Shown one piece after another: positions 24,389 to 34,400 of a DNA stretch of 64,000 nucleotides (positions within the stretch are counted from its first letter, which is position 1; every line of letters starts with the position of its first letter). Source of the stretch: JBKPCD01 sp046727175. Its GTDB lineage: Bacteria > Acidobacteriota > Vicinamibacteria > Vicinamibacterales > 2-12-FULL-66-21. The notes under the pieces are model-generated. The model was given only the letters and a program-made list of their open reading frames with translations. It did no database searches and was not told the DNA's origin. The DNA lies in NCBI GenBank assembly GCA_046727175.1, contig JBKPCD010000037.1, forward strand, positions 103,166 to 167,165. The letters are read 5' to 3'. Position numbers and translations under genes: made by a program.

Positions 24389-24820
24389 ATGCCTCCACTC
24401 GCCTCGTCTGCGTTCGTGCTCCTGGCGACGGCGAACGCCGTCACGAGTCCCGCCGTCGTTCAAGCGCCGGACTCGCCGATTCGACTCGAGCGCGTGAAGC
24501 TCCTGAACGTGACACCGGGCGAGCCACCGGTCCTGCTTTACGCCGCCACGAATCTGACGGACCAGGAATTCGAACAATTCACGGTGATCGCGTTCATCTT
24601 TGGCGAGCAGGGGCGACTGAAGGCGAGACAGGTGGCGCCCGGCCGCCGCACGCTCGAGGCGCACGGGACGAAGTATTCCACAATGGTTCTCGATGGATCG
24701 CCGATTGAGCCGACAGACACGATCGTCGTCGGCGTCAATCAGGCGCAGCGCGTGAATTCCGAGACGTGGTGGCGGGTGGACCTCCAAGCCGCGGCGGAGG
24801 AGATCGTCAAACAGAAGTAG
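24389..24820 (+). CDS. Hypothetical secreted protein
   Basis: 143 residues with a short hydrophobic N-terminus (about 5-24) that looks like a signal peptide. A beta-rich domain follows (ERVKLLNVTPGEPPVLLYAATNLTDQEFEQFTVIAFIFGEQGRLKARQ...), giving an Ig-like pattern. No catalytic motif and no recognised family. The start is supported by GAGGAG 9 bases upstream. It is convergent with the sigma-factor gene, whose stop lies 46 bases away. Confidence 0.6.
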   Translation: MPPLASSAFVLLATANAVTSPAVVQAPDSPIRLERVKLLNVTPGEPPVLLYAATNLTDQEFEQFTVIAFIFGEQGRLKARQVAPGRRTLEAHGTKYSTMVLDGSPIEPTDTIVVGVNQAQRVNSETWWRVDLQAAAEEIVKQK

Positions 24821-24865
24821 CGAGCACGTTCGCAAAGAGCAGCCGGCTCAGGAAGCGTGCGCCTC

Positions 24866-25768
24866 TCAACGTGCGGCGGCGACGCGAGCGCCGTGCTGGA
24901 CACCGCGAGCGCGCTCGGTCGCCATCGGCCGCGTTGCTGGCTTGTAAGGCAGAACGACGCCAGGTCTCGTATCCACCTTCGCCTTCACCATTCGCACTCG
25001 TTTCATCGCCTGCTGGAACGCCAGGATCGCAGGCTTGAGACCGGCCGCCGCGTCGACGCTCTCGGCCCCAAGCGCCTTTCGCAAGCGCTGGACGGCGCGA
25101 GCGTGCAGCTGCGACACACGCGATTCGTTCACGCCAATCGTCGTCCCAATCTGCTTCATCGTCGCGTCTGCGAAGTAGTACATGCCGATCACCTTGCGCT
25201 CGCGCGCTGGGAGCGACGTAATCGCCGCGCGCACACGCTCGCGTACTTCGCGCTCCTCATAGGCCTGGTCCGGCGGCCTCGGCTCCGACGGCACGAGCGC
25301 CGGTGGAAGCGAAGTGCTTTCGACATGCTCACCGGCTGACAGTGGCGACGTCGATTCGATCGTGTTGATTCGCACAATCGTGCGTCCGAGGCGGGCTTCG
25401 TCGGAACCGACACGAGCCGCAAGGTCCGCCAAGGAGGGCTCGGCGCCAAGCTCGCGCCGAAGCTGCTCGCGCGCGGCCTCGATCTCCCGACGCTGCCGCC
25501 GAACTCCGCGCGGCCACGCGTCGCGCCGCAGCGCATCGATCATGGCGCCGCGCACGCGGCGTTCCGCGAATGTCTCGAACTTGATCCCTCGGGCCTCGTC
25601 GAAGCGACATGCCGCATCGATCAAGCCGAGCATTCCGTCCTGGACGAGATCGCCGAGCTCGATCGAGTGGGGCATCGACGCGGCCACGCGCCGCGCGAGT
25701 GATTCGACGAACGGTAATCCCGCAGCAATGCGGTCGCGCTGCGGGTCGACGAGGGGCTGTCGCTGCAT
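24866..25768 (-). CDS. Sigma-70 family factor, sigma-28/FliA-WhiG type
   Basis: 300 residues. Region 2 (about 20-90: VESLARRVAASMPHSIELGDLVQDGMLGLIDAA...FETFAERRVRGAMIDALRR) and region 3 (about 100-150: SLADLAARVG) match FliA-type factors. Region 4 (about 185-235: LPARERKVIGMYYFADATMKQIGTTIGVNESRVSQLHARAVQRLR) carries the DNA-binding helix. A basic tail of about 65 residues follows and is unusual for the family. No flagellar genes lie in the window, so it may govern a stress or envelope regulon. The start is the ATG at 25768, with AGGAG seven bases upstream. Confidence 0.85.
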   Translation of the reverse strand: MQRQPLVDPQRDRIAAGLPFVESLARRVAASMPHSIELGDLVQDGMLGLIDAACRFDEARGIKFETFAERRVRGAMIDALRRDAWPRGVRRQRREIEAAREQLRRELGAEPSLADLAARVGSDEARLGRTIVRINTIESTSPLSAGEHVESTSLPPALVPSEPRPPDQAYEEREVRERVRAAITSLPARERKVIGMYYFADATMKQIGTTIGVNESRVSQLHARAVQRLRKALGAESVDAAAGLKPAILAFQQAMKRVRMVKAKVDTRPGVVLPYKPATRPMATERARGVQHGARVAAAR

Positions 25769-25978
25769 GACTGGTCTCCTCAATCCTCGGACGCGGCCGG
25801 CGGCCGCGGACGAGGCGGCAGTAGCGCAACTGCGGTACCACGACGAGGCGTGCAGATCCGCGCAGGTCCAAACTAGCTGGCGCGATTTGATATAAATGGT
25901 TGAGTAGATGGTGTTTGCTTGCTGGTGTAACGGGAGGAATTTGCGAGCAATTACGATGCGCAGATCAGGCCGTTTCGT

Positions 25979-26025
25979 GTCAATGTTTTGACGGTCTGCC
26001 GCTGTCCTGCCAACTTCTTGACAGG
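25979..26025. promoter_or_regulatory. Two tandem operator-like dyads
   Basis: GTCAA-TGTT-TTGAC (25979-25992) and CCTGCCAA-CTTC-TTGACAGG (26006-26025) share the half-site TTGAC, both have a 4-base spacer, and their centres are 30 bp apart (about three helical turns). They lie in the 25769-26062 gap between the DHp gene and the sigma-factor gene, both read on the minus strand. The arrangement suggests cooperative binding of a dimeric regulator. The protein is unknown. Confidence 0.5.
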
Positions 26026-26062
26026 GGACTTTCTCTAATCAGGGGGCGTACTCGGCGGGTGG

Positions 26063-26296
26063 CTACGAAGGTCGCGTTCTGAGTCGGATTTCGCGAGCGG
26101 TCGCCATCGCGTCGAGGACGCTGCTGACGACCTGTGTGGCGCGGGCGCGCGACATCTCGTCCGCGGCTTTGCTTTCGAGGAGCTCGGCGTTCGCGAGGAT
26201 GATTCCGAGCTGATTGTTCAGGCGGTGAAAGAGAAGGCCGAGATCGACCGGCTCTCCCGACGCCGGCTGGGACGCGCGCGAATCGGCGCCTGGCAT
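26063..26296 (-). CDS. DHp-only histidine-kinase fragment protein
   Basis: 77 residues. The segment LLFHRLNNQLGIILANAELLE (about 21-41) is a histidine-kinase dimerisation helix with an H-box-like His-Arg-Leu-Asn-Asn. The protein stops before any ATP-binding domain. The ending ATAREIRLR is helical, consistent with a free two-helix DHp hairpin. It may be a phosphotransfer or decoy dimerisation partner for full kinases. Its ATG overlaps the preceding HTH gene's stop by one base (TGATG), so translation is coupled and the two probably work together. Confidence 0.6.
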   Translation of the reverse strand: MPGADSRASQPASGEPVDLGLLFHRLNNQLGIILANAELLESKAADEMSRARATQVVSSVLDAMATAREIRLRTRPS

Positions 26297-26493
26297 CAGG
26301 ACGCTTCTTTCCGATTGATGACCGGTGCTCCTCCTGGATCACGCCAGAGCGTGTCGACGAAGATCCGCACTGACCCACCCGCAGTGCGCACGTATTCGAC
26401 CTTCCCGCTGGCAATCCAGTTGTAGATCGTGCGCCGACTCACGCCCACGACCTCGCAGGCTTTCATGATTGATATTGTCTTGCGTTCTATCAC
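26296..26493 (-). CDS. Small helix-turn-helix DNA-binding protein (excisionase/MerR-like)
   Basis: 65 residues from a GTG at 26493, preceded by GAGG with 5-base spacing; an ATG at 26466 is possible. SIMKACEVVGVSRRTIYNWIASGKVEYVRTAGGSVRIF is the standard excisionase/MerR-type winged HTH, including the wing (GGSVRIF). Nothing nearby looks phage-like, so a role as a local transcription regulator is more likely than excision. It is coupled to the DHp-only gene and divergent from the NtrC-like activator. Confidence 0.72.
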   Translation of the reverse strand: MIERKTISIMKACEVVGVSRRTIYNWIASGKVEYVRTAGGSVRIFVDTLWRDPGGAPVINRKEAS

Positions 26494-26580
26494 TATCACC
26501 TCACGAACTTTCGCTCCTGTTATCGGAGGCCGTCGGCTGGCGCTGTAGAGGCTCGAAGGGTTCGCGGCCGACGAGGTACT

Positions 26581-26616
26581 CGGTCCGCGGTCCCGGTCCC
26601 CGATCCCCGACCCCCG
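26581..26616. repeat. Tandem-heptamer array (GATCCCC type), single arm
   Basis: Roughly five 7-base units: CGGTCCG, CGGTCCC, GGTCCCC, GATCCCC, GACCCCC. No complementary array follows. It lies in the divergent space between the HTH gene and the NtrC-like gene. Confidence 0.6.
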
Positions 26617-26720
26617 CCGGTTCGGCCGCGACCAGGAACTTCTGGCACTCGGGCAGCTGTGTCAAAATACCGGCATCGCCGCTTCGCGATCACGCGGCGA
26701 TCGATCGGTTACGTATCTAA

Positions 26721-28100
<1,380 letters not shown>

Positions 28101-28103
28101 CTC

Positions 28104-28167
28104 CGGCTCTCGGCTCAAGGCTCCTGACGAAGCCCTGCCCAAAGCCGAAAGCCTTAAGCCCAAACCC
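28104..28167. repeat. Tandem-heptamer hairpin (CGGCTCA type)
   Basis: Left arm: CGGCTCT, CGGCTCA, AGGCTCC at 28104-28124. Right arm 28137-28167 read on the other strand gives GGGCTTA AGGCTTT CGGCTTT GGGC. It begins four bases after the NtrC-like stop and ends 13 bases before the next gene on the same strand. Confidence 0.7.
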
Positions 28168-28179
28168 CCGCTGACGCCT

Positions 28180-28614
28180 ATGCCCCCACGCCACACCTAC
28201 TGGACCATCATCCTCGAAGGCAAACCGACGGCGTTTCGAGCCCGCACGCGCGAAGAGCTGATGCCGACGTTTCGTCAGCTTCAGGGAAAGCATCCCGAGA
28301 CGGTGATGGTGTGGTTCGCGCGCGGCCGAATCTGGCAGTCGCCGGAACACGAGCGCGAAGCGGCGATGGCGCAGCGCCGCGCAGTAAAGGCACGCAGAGC
28401 CGCTGACTGGCGGCCCGGCGGCGCCCACGGCGATCCGCGCGATCGCTTCAAGATCCCGCGGGATGAAAAACGCCGGCGCTTTTCGGCACAGCTGCGGCGC
28501 GACCGCGGCCGGCCTCCGACGGCCGGTGCTGGACCGGATCGGGGCACACTGAGACCGAGGCGCAACAGACGGAACCGGGGAGGCGGCAACCGCGGCGGAG
28601 GATCATCGTCATGA
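28180..28614 (+). CDS. Hypothetical basic protein
   Basis: 144 residues, no recognised family. The N-terminal half (TYWTIILEGKPTAFRARTREELMPTFRQLQGKHPETVMVWFARGRIW) looks like a compact alpha/beta domain. The C-terminal half is Arg/Gly-rich and disordered (RNRRNRGGGNRGGGSSS), typical of RNA-binding tails. Its stop overlaps the next ATG (ATGA at 28611), so the two are translated together. An RNA- or ribosome-related role is conceivable but unsupported by any motif. Confidence 0.6.
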   Translation: MPPRHTYWTIILEGKPTAFRARTREELMPTFRQLQGKHPETVMVWFARGRIWQSPEHEREAAMAQRRAVKARRAADWRPGGAHGDPRDRFKIPRDEKRRRFSAQLRRDRGRPPTAGAGPDRGTLRPRRNRRNRGGGNRGGGSSS

Positions 28615-28964
28615 TCGCGCACGTCATCTTGTTTCGCCCCAAACCCGAACTGACCGCCGCCGGACGGAAGGGGATTCTCGACGCGCTCTCGAGCGCCACA
28701 TCGGTAATTCCCGGCATTCAGCGCCTTCGCATCGGGCGTCGCCTTCGTCACGGCGTGCCCGGGTACGAACAGGCGATGCGCGAGGATTACGAGTACCTGC
28801 TGATGATCGAAGTCGAGGATATGGAGGCGTTGAAGGCGTACCTTCGGCATCCTTCACACGTGGCTTTGGGCAGGCACTTCAGCGAATCCGCGGCCGCCGC
28901 GCTGGCGTACGACTACGAGATCGTCGACGGTGGCGAAGCAACCGGGCTCGTTGACTCCCGATGA
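28611..28964 (+). CDS. Dabb-domain (stress-responsive alpha/beta barrel) protein
   Basis: 117 residues. MIAHVILFRPKPEL and the later YEYLLMIEVEDMEALKAYLRHPSHVALGRHF match the Dabb/EthD ferredoxin-like fold, which usually forms dimeric barrels and is found in stress or polyketide-related proteins. No catalytic residues can be named. It is translationally coupled to the preceding basic protein through an ATGA overlap. Confidence 0.78.
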   Translation: MIAHVILFRPKPELTAAGRKGILDALSSATSVIPGIQRLRIGRRLRHGVPGYEQAMREDYEYLLMIEVEDMEALKAYLRHPSHVALGRHFSESAAAALAYDYEIVDGGEATGLVDSR

Positions 28965-28968
28965 ACTC

Positions 28969-29037
28969 TCACAGGAGGTCAGGAGATCAGGAGTCTCGTT
29001 GATCAAATCAAAGAACGAGTCTCCTCAATCTCCTGTG
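28969..29037. terminator. Tandem-word hairpin between convergent genes (CAGGAGAT, 8-base pitch)
   Basis: Left arm CAGGAGGT, CAGGAGAT, CAGGAGTC then TCGTT (28970-29000). Right arm AACGAGTCTCCTC, AATCTCCTGTG (29014-29037) pairs with it at both ends. The AT-rich loop is 13 bases. It lies 5 bases after the Dabb stop and 20 bases before the convergent dus stop, the expected place for a bidirectional terminator. Confidence 0.78.
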
Positions 29038-29057
29038 GAACAGGCGCTGGAACGAGC

Positions 29058-30110
29058 TCAGAGGTTCGGACAAGCGAAGAAGAAGCTCTCGATCGAGTCA
29101 CGCAGTTCGGCGATCGATGTCGCGGCGTTGATCCCGACGCGAAGGTGCGACCCGTTGTCGAGGCCCTTCGTGTACCAGGAGTTCAGCGCGCGGAGCTTGT
29201 TGATGACCCATCGATCGCGACCGCGTGCAGGCGCGCTCGTCTCGGACGGCGCGGCGCTCTGCCCTGGCGCGGAGTGGCGAAACCCGTCGGCTTCATCGAC
29301 GCGTTCGCTGAGCAGCATGTCGATGTACTCGAGCAAGAAGCGCGCGCGGTCGGCAGCGGTCACGGGCCGCGGCGTCTTCCCGATGGCCAGATCCGACGAC
29401 TGCTGGAAGATCCAGGGATTCCTCAGCGCTCCTCGCCCGACCAGGACTCCGGAAATCCCGTCCGCGCGAACGCGCTCGACGATGTCAGCGGGCTCGACGC
29501 AGTCGCCGCTGCCGAACACCGGAATGCTCACGCCAGCGGCAACACGACCGATGAGATCCCAGTCGGAAAACCCTGAGTACGATTGCGCCGCCGTTCGTCC
29601 GTGGACGGCGACTGCGGCAGCGCCCGCATCTTCCATCCGCTTCGCAAGGTCAGGGGCGTTGATGTCGGTCGCGTCCCATCCCGCTCGCATCTTGACCGTC
29701 ACCGGAATGCTGACCGCGCGCGTCATCGCGCGCACGACGTCGGCCGCGTGCGCCGGCTCTCGCATCAGGCTGCATCCCGCGTTGTGCTTCGCGATCTTCG
29801 GCACGGGACAGCCCATGTTGACGTCGATGATGTCGGCGCCCATGCCTTCGACGATCTGCGCCGCCGCCGCCATCTTCTCCGGATCGCCGCCGAAGATCTG
29901 AATCGAAACGGGCCGCTCCTCCTCGGTGTACTCCGCGTACTCGAGCGTGCGGTCGATCCCCCGCACCAGCCCTTCCGAGCTGACCATCTCAGTCACGACG
30001 AGACCGCAGCCACCCTCGCGCTTCACGAGACGGCGGAACGCCGTATCCGTCATGCCGGCCATCGGCGCGAGCGCGAACGGAGGGGTCAGATCGACGGTTC
30101 CGATTTTCAT
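29058..30110 (-). CDS. dusB: tRNA-dihydrouridine synthase (DusB type)
   Basis: 350 residues of FMN-dependent TIM barrel. PPFALAPMAGMTD at the N-terminus binds FMN. IDVNMGCPVPKIAKHNAGCSLM (about 95-116) carries the catalytic Cys. KMRAGWD, VHGRTAAQ and GSGDC are further barrel motifs, and VLVGRGALRNPWIFQ closes it. It reduces specific uridines in tRNA to dihydrouridine. The length and N-terminus fit DusB. The C-terminal helical tRNA-binding domain is interrupted by a short Ala/Pro-rich insert near residue 295. Downstream of the SurA-like gene on the same strand, separated by a hairpin element. Confidence 0.9.
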   Translation of the reverse strand: MKIGTVDLTPPFALAPMAGMTDTAFRRLVKREGGCGLVVTEMVSSEGLVRGIDRTLEYAEYTEEERPVSIQIFGGDPEKMAAAAQIVEGMGADIIDVNMGCPVPKIAKHNAGCSLMREPAHAADVVRAMTRAVSIPVTVKMRAGWDATDINAPDLAKRMEDAGAAAVAVHGRTAAQSYSGFSDWDLIGRVAAGVSIPVFGSGDCVEPADIVERVRADGISGVLVGRGALRNPWIFQQSSDLAIGKTPRPVTAADRARFLLEYIDMLLSERVDEADGFRHSAPGQSAAPSETSAPARGRDRWVINKLRALNSWYTKGLDNGSHLRVGINAATSIAELRDSIESFFFACPNL

Positions 30111-30122
30111 GTAGTGTGAACC

Positions 30123-30193
30123 GAGCTAGAAGTTAGAGCGAGAAGTGAGAGTGAAAAGATTGCGATCCCTCTAACTTCTAGCTTCTAGATTCT
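30123..30193. terminator. Tandem-heptamer hairpin (CTAGAAG type)
   Basis: Left arm: CTAGAAG, TTAGAGC, GAGAAGT, GAGAGTG (30126-30153). Right arm 30169-30192 reads CTCTAACTTCTAGCTTCTAG, its reverse complement. It sits between the SurA-like gene and dusB, both minus strand, and probably separates the two transcripts. Its word is nearly that of 31337-31397. Confidence 0.75.
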
Positions 30194-30210
30194 GTCTCCG
30201 GCAGGGATCG

Positions 30211-31296
30211 TCAGAGTCCGCCGGCCGTCGTCTGCGGGTTCTTGATCTGCTGCTCGTATGCCTTCTTCAGCTCCTCGTTCTTCCAGACGATGATTGCCTG
30301 GCTGCGCACGCGCTCCAAGAACTTGCGGACCTCGGCCTGCTGGCGTTCCGCGTAGACCTTGTCGGCGACCAGATCACGGACGCTCTCGAACGGGCGGACC
30401 GTCGGCACGGTGATCGTCTCGAGTTTCAGGATCTGGATTCCCTTGGCGAGACGAATCGGCTGCGTCACCTCACCAGGCTTCATCTTCTGCAGCAGCTGCT
30501 GGAGCGAGGGTGACAGCTCTTTGACCGCGATTGGACCAATCAGCCCGCCATTGGTCTTCGACGCTGCCGAGGACACTTCGGCGGCCACCTTGGCGAAATC
30601 CTCACCACCGGCAACGCGCGCGCGCGCGGCTGCCGCCTTGGCCTCGATCTCATCGGCCTGCGCGACGTTGACGCCCGCCTGACCACCCTGAGTCGACGTC
30701 GGGATCTCGATGAAGATCTCGCGGAGGGTCACCGTGGCAGCCTCGACGAACTCCTGCTGATGCGTCAGGTAATACTGGCGAGCCTCTTCCTCTGTGATCT
30801 GCAGCTTCGAGCCGACCTCGTCCTGTTGCACGCGGTAAATGGTGACCTGGCGCTCGAAATTCTTCCGCAGGTCATCCATCGTCATGCCTTCCTGCGCGAG
30901 CGCCTGCTGGAACTTCTTGTCGTCCTCGAGGTTCTGATTCTTGCGCAGGTCGTTGAGCCAGTCCTTGAACTGCTGGTCGGTGACCTTGTAACCCTTCTCC
31001 TTTCCAAGTTGCAGGAGCAACAGCTCGTCGATCGCTTCCACGAGGATCCTCGGGGTGACCTCGGCGAGCAGCTTCTTCAGCTGCTCGTCGTTCTTGAGCG
31101 CGTCAGCATCGACGTTCGAGTTGATTCGGCTGCGAATCGCGGCGATCTGTTTCTGCTCGAGATCGGTCTTCGTGATGATGTCGCCATTCACTTTCACGAG
31201 CACCTGCTCGAGGACGTCAGCGGAGATACCGGTCGATCGGACGAACAGGCCCAAAGCGATCACGGCGGCCACCAGTACGCGAACGGTCACTCTCAT
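30211..31296 (-). CDS. SurA-like periplasmic peptidyl-prolyl isomerase/chaperone
   Basis: 361 residues with a signal peptide (VRVLVAAVIALGLFVRSTGISA). The SurA N-terminal helical domain (about 30-190: VLVKVNGDIITKTDLEQKQ, FERQVTIYRVQQDEV) is followed by one parvulin domain (about 195-300: LREIFIEIPTS, GLIGPIAVKELSPSLQQLLQKMKPGEVTQPIRLAKGIQILKL). It probably chaperones outer-membrane proteins in the periplasm. SurA usually has two parvulin domains; this has one. The start at 31296 begins the signal peptide. Lies just downstream of mfd. Confidence 0.85.
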   Translation of the reverse strand: MRVTVRVLVAAVIALGLFVRSTGISADVLEQVLVKVNGDIITKTDLEQKQIAAIRSRINSNVDADALKNDEQLKKLLAEVTPRILVEAIDELLLLQLGKEKGYKVTDQQFKDWLNDLRKNQNLEDDKKFQQALAQEGMTMDDLRKNFERQVTIYRVQQDEVGSKLQITEEEARQYYLTHQQEFVEAATVTLREIFIEIPTSTQGGQAGVNVAQADEIEAKAAAARARVAGGEDFAKVAAEVSSAASKTNGGLIGPIAVKELSPSLQQLLQKMKPGEVTQPIRLAKGIQILKLETITVPTVRPFESVRDLVADKVYAERQQAEVRKFLERVRSQAIIVWKNEELKKAYEQQIKNPQTTAGGL

Positions 31297-31336
31297 TGCT
31301 TCACCTTGGTGCGTGACGGCCACTGCCGAAGAATTG

Positions 31337-31397
31337 TCAGAAGTTAGACGCTACAGTGAACCGTCTCACGATCGCTCTAACTTCTAGCTTCTGCCTG
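31337..31397. terminator. Tandem-word hairpin (AGAAGTT type)
   Basis: Left arm CAGAAGTTAGACGCT (31338-31353). Right arm CGCTCTAACTTCTAGCTTCTG (31374-31394) is its complement in heptamer style. It lies between mfd and the SurA-like gene and shares its word group with 13086 and 30123. Confidence 0.65.
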
Positions 31398-31421
31398 TGG
31401 TCTCCCTTCCAGCCTCTGCTG

Positions 31422-31441
31422 CGCTTGCGTTAACGCAAGCG
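31422..31441. promoter_or_regulatory. 20-bp perfect palindrome after mfd
   Basis: CGCTTGCGTTAACGCAAGCG: an 8-bp stem around TTAA, starting 32 bases beyond the mfd stop. No T-tract on either side, so it is either a Rho-independent-like hairpin lacking U's or a dimeric-protein operator for the SurA-like gene. Confidence 0.5.
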
Positions 31442-31472
31442 TCGATAAATTCCTCAATTCAAAGATTTTAGC

Positions 31473-34400
31473 TTACGCGGCGCCGCTGCTCAACTCGCGC
31501 AGCAGCCCGCCGACTCGCCCGAAGAGCCCGCCCTCGGCCCGCGGATCCTCCTTCGCGGGGCGCAGGATTTCGTCGCGACTAAAACCGGGCTTCACCTCAC
31601 CCGCCTGTGCGCGGGCGGCCCACCAGGAGCCGCCGGCAACTGGATCGCCGCCCCTCCGAGGAAGTGGACGACTGCTCGACGGGCGACCAGCCAGCACAGT
31701 TCGCGCGGGTGTGCCGGCGGCACGAAGATCGGGGTCCCCGGCGCGCGTCCTTTGCGCGCTGGGGTGGCGGAGATCGAGCTTGACCGTCGCGGGTGGCAGC
31801 AGCTTGAGATCACTTCGCGCCTGCACGACACGGAACAGAAACGCTGGGTCCAGCTTCGCATCCTGCCTGAACTTTAGGACGACCGTCTGCGCTTCCCGGT
31901 CGAGCGATTCCACGCCAATCGCGTCGGCGAGCAGGCGAATGCTCGCGTACTCGGCGAGATTGAGTACCGATTCGGGCGGTGGCCCGTAGCGGTCGCGGAT
32001 CTCGTCCATCAGCCGATCGAGCTCGGTTGCCGATCGGACGGCCGCGATGCGACGATACACCGTCAGCCGCTGGTTCATGTCCGGGATGTACGCCTCGTCG
32101 ACTCGCAGATCGACACGCAGATTGACGTTTGCGCGGATCTCGTCCTCGATCTCTTCGCCTTTGAGCTCCTTGATCGTCTGCTCGAGAAGCTTCATGTACA
32201 TGTCGAAGCCGATCGCTTCGATGTGTCCACTCTGCTCGCCACCAAGCAGGTTGCCCGCGCCGCGGATCTCCAGGTCGAGTGCGGCAACGCGGAATCCGCT
32301 GCCCAGATCGCTGAACTCGCGGATTGCCGCCAGCCGCTTCTTGGCGACGGGAGAGAGCGACTCTTCGGGTGGAATGAGGAGATACGCGTACGCGCGGCGA
32401 TCGGATCGGCCGACGCGGCCACGCAGCTGATACAGCTGCGAGAGGCCGTATCGATCGGCGCGATTGATGATGATCGTGTTGGCGTTCGGGATATCGAGCC
32501 CGTTCTCGATGATCGTGGTTGCCAGCAGCAGATCGTACTTGTGGGCGACGAAATCGACCATTACACGCTCGAGCGTTCCTTCATCCATCTGTCCGTGCCC
32601 GATGGCAATCCGCGCTTCAGGTACCAGACGCGTTATCAGATTGCCGAGCGAGTAGATCGACTCGACCCGGTTGTGCACGAAGTACACCTGGCCCCCGCGC
32701 TCCATCTCGTTCCGAATCGCGCGTGAAATCAGCGGCTGATCGAACTTGACGACGTTCGTCTGGATCGAGAGGCGATCCTTCGGCGGGGTCTCGATGATCG
32801 ACATGTCGCGAATGCCGGCCAGCGACATGTTCAGCGTCCGAGGAATCGGCGTGGCCGTCATCGTCAAGACGTCGACGCGTTTGCGAAGTTGCTTGATACG
32901 TTCCTTGTGCGCGACTCCGAATCGTTGCTCCTCGTCGACGACGAGCAGACCAAGATCCCTGAACTGCACGTCCTTCGAGAGCAGCCGGTGCGTGCCGATG
33001 ACGATGTCGATTTTGCCCGCCTTCACGTCCTCGACGATCTGCTGCTGTTCGGCCCGGTTGCGGAACCGGCTGATCATGTCGATCCTCACGGGGAACGCCG
33101 CGAATCGATCCTTCAGCGTTTTCATGTGCTGAAACGCGAGCACGGTCGTTGGCGCGAGGAATGCCGCCTGCTTGCCGTCCATGACGGCCTTGAACGCGGC
33201 GCGCATCGCGACCTCGGTTTTGCCGTACCCGACGTCGCCGCACAGCAATCGATCCATTGACGACGGCGCCTGCATGTCCTCTTTGATGTCACGGATCGCG
33301 GTCTGCTGATCCGGCGTGAGCTCCCACTCGAACCCGTCCTCGAATTCCTGCTGCCAGTGGGAATCCGGACTGAAGGCGTAGCCCGGGATCGCTTTGCGAG
33401 CCGCGTAGAGCTTGAGCAGCTCCTCCGCCATGTCGCGCATCGCCCTTTTGACACGCGCCTTTGCTTTCTCCCAGCTCGTGCCGCCCAGACGATCCAGTGC
33501 GGGCCGGGCCGACCCCGTGTACTTCTGGACCAAATCGAGTCGCTCGACCGGAACGAACAGCTTGTCGTCGCCGGCATAGCGGAGCTCCATGAACTCGTGC
33601 GGCTCGAGTCCCACATCGATTCGCTTCAGGCCGACGAACACGCCGATACCGTGGTCGACATGAACAACGAAATCGCCGACCTTCAGGTCGCGGAAATCGG
33701 AAAGGAACGTTCGCGCGGCGGATCGCCGGCGCTCATGGACCTGACGTTCCTCTTCGAAGATGTCTGTCTCGGCCCAGAGTTGCAGCGATGCATCGGGTAA
33801 ACGGAAGCCGCGCGTCAACCGGCCGACGCCGACCAGCACCGACGCCGTATGGGCATCCTCGGCGCCCTCGATCGGCACGGCGAAGATGTCGTGGTCGGCG
33901 AGCAGCTCGATCGTCCGTTCCGCGCGCCCCGGCGTGTGCGCGACGAACACCATCGTGTCGCCGCGCTCGCGGCCACGCCGGATTTCCGAGACCCATTCGG
34001 CGACCCGCCCGTTGAATTCGAACGCCGGCTGACAGGCGATGTGCAGACCGTCCCTCTCGCCGGCGATCTCCAACGTCTCGAGCGGCGCTCCCTGATCCAG
34101 CCAGACGCGCACGGTCTCCCAGTCGACGAACAGCTCACCGGGAGTGGGGGCTCGCTGTCCCTTTGCGGCGGCTTCTCGATAGCTTGCCTGAATCTGCTCG
34201 CAGAATTTGGCGGCGTGAGCAATAACTTCTTCCGGCTCCGACACGAGCAGGATCGCGCGGGGACCGCCGACGACGTAATCGAGGAACGACGCCGAACGAT
34301 CCCGGTCATCCAGATCCCCGGGCAACTCGGTCAGAGGAATAATCGTGGCTTGATCGAGGGCACCGACCGACCGCTGCGTCGCGGGATCGTACGCGCGGAT

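Noticed and set aside
26296..26493. Excisionase-like HTH gene as a sign of a prophage or integrative element
   Set aside because: No integrase, attachment repeats or phage genes nearby; neighbours are ordinary regulatory genes.
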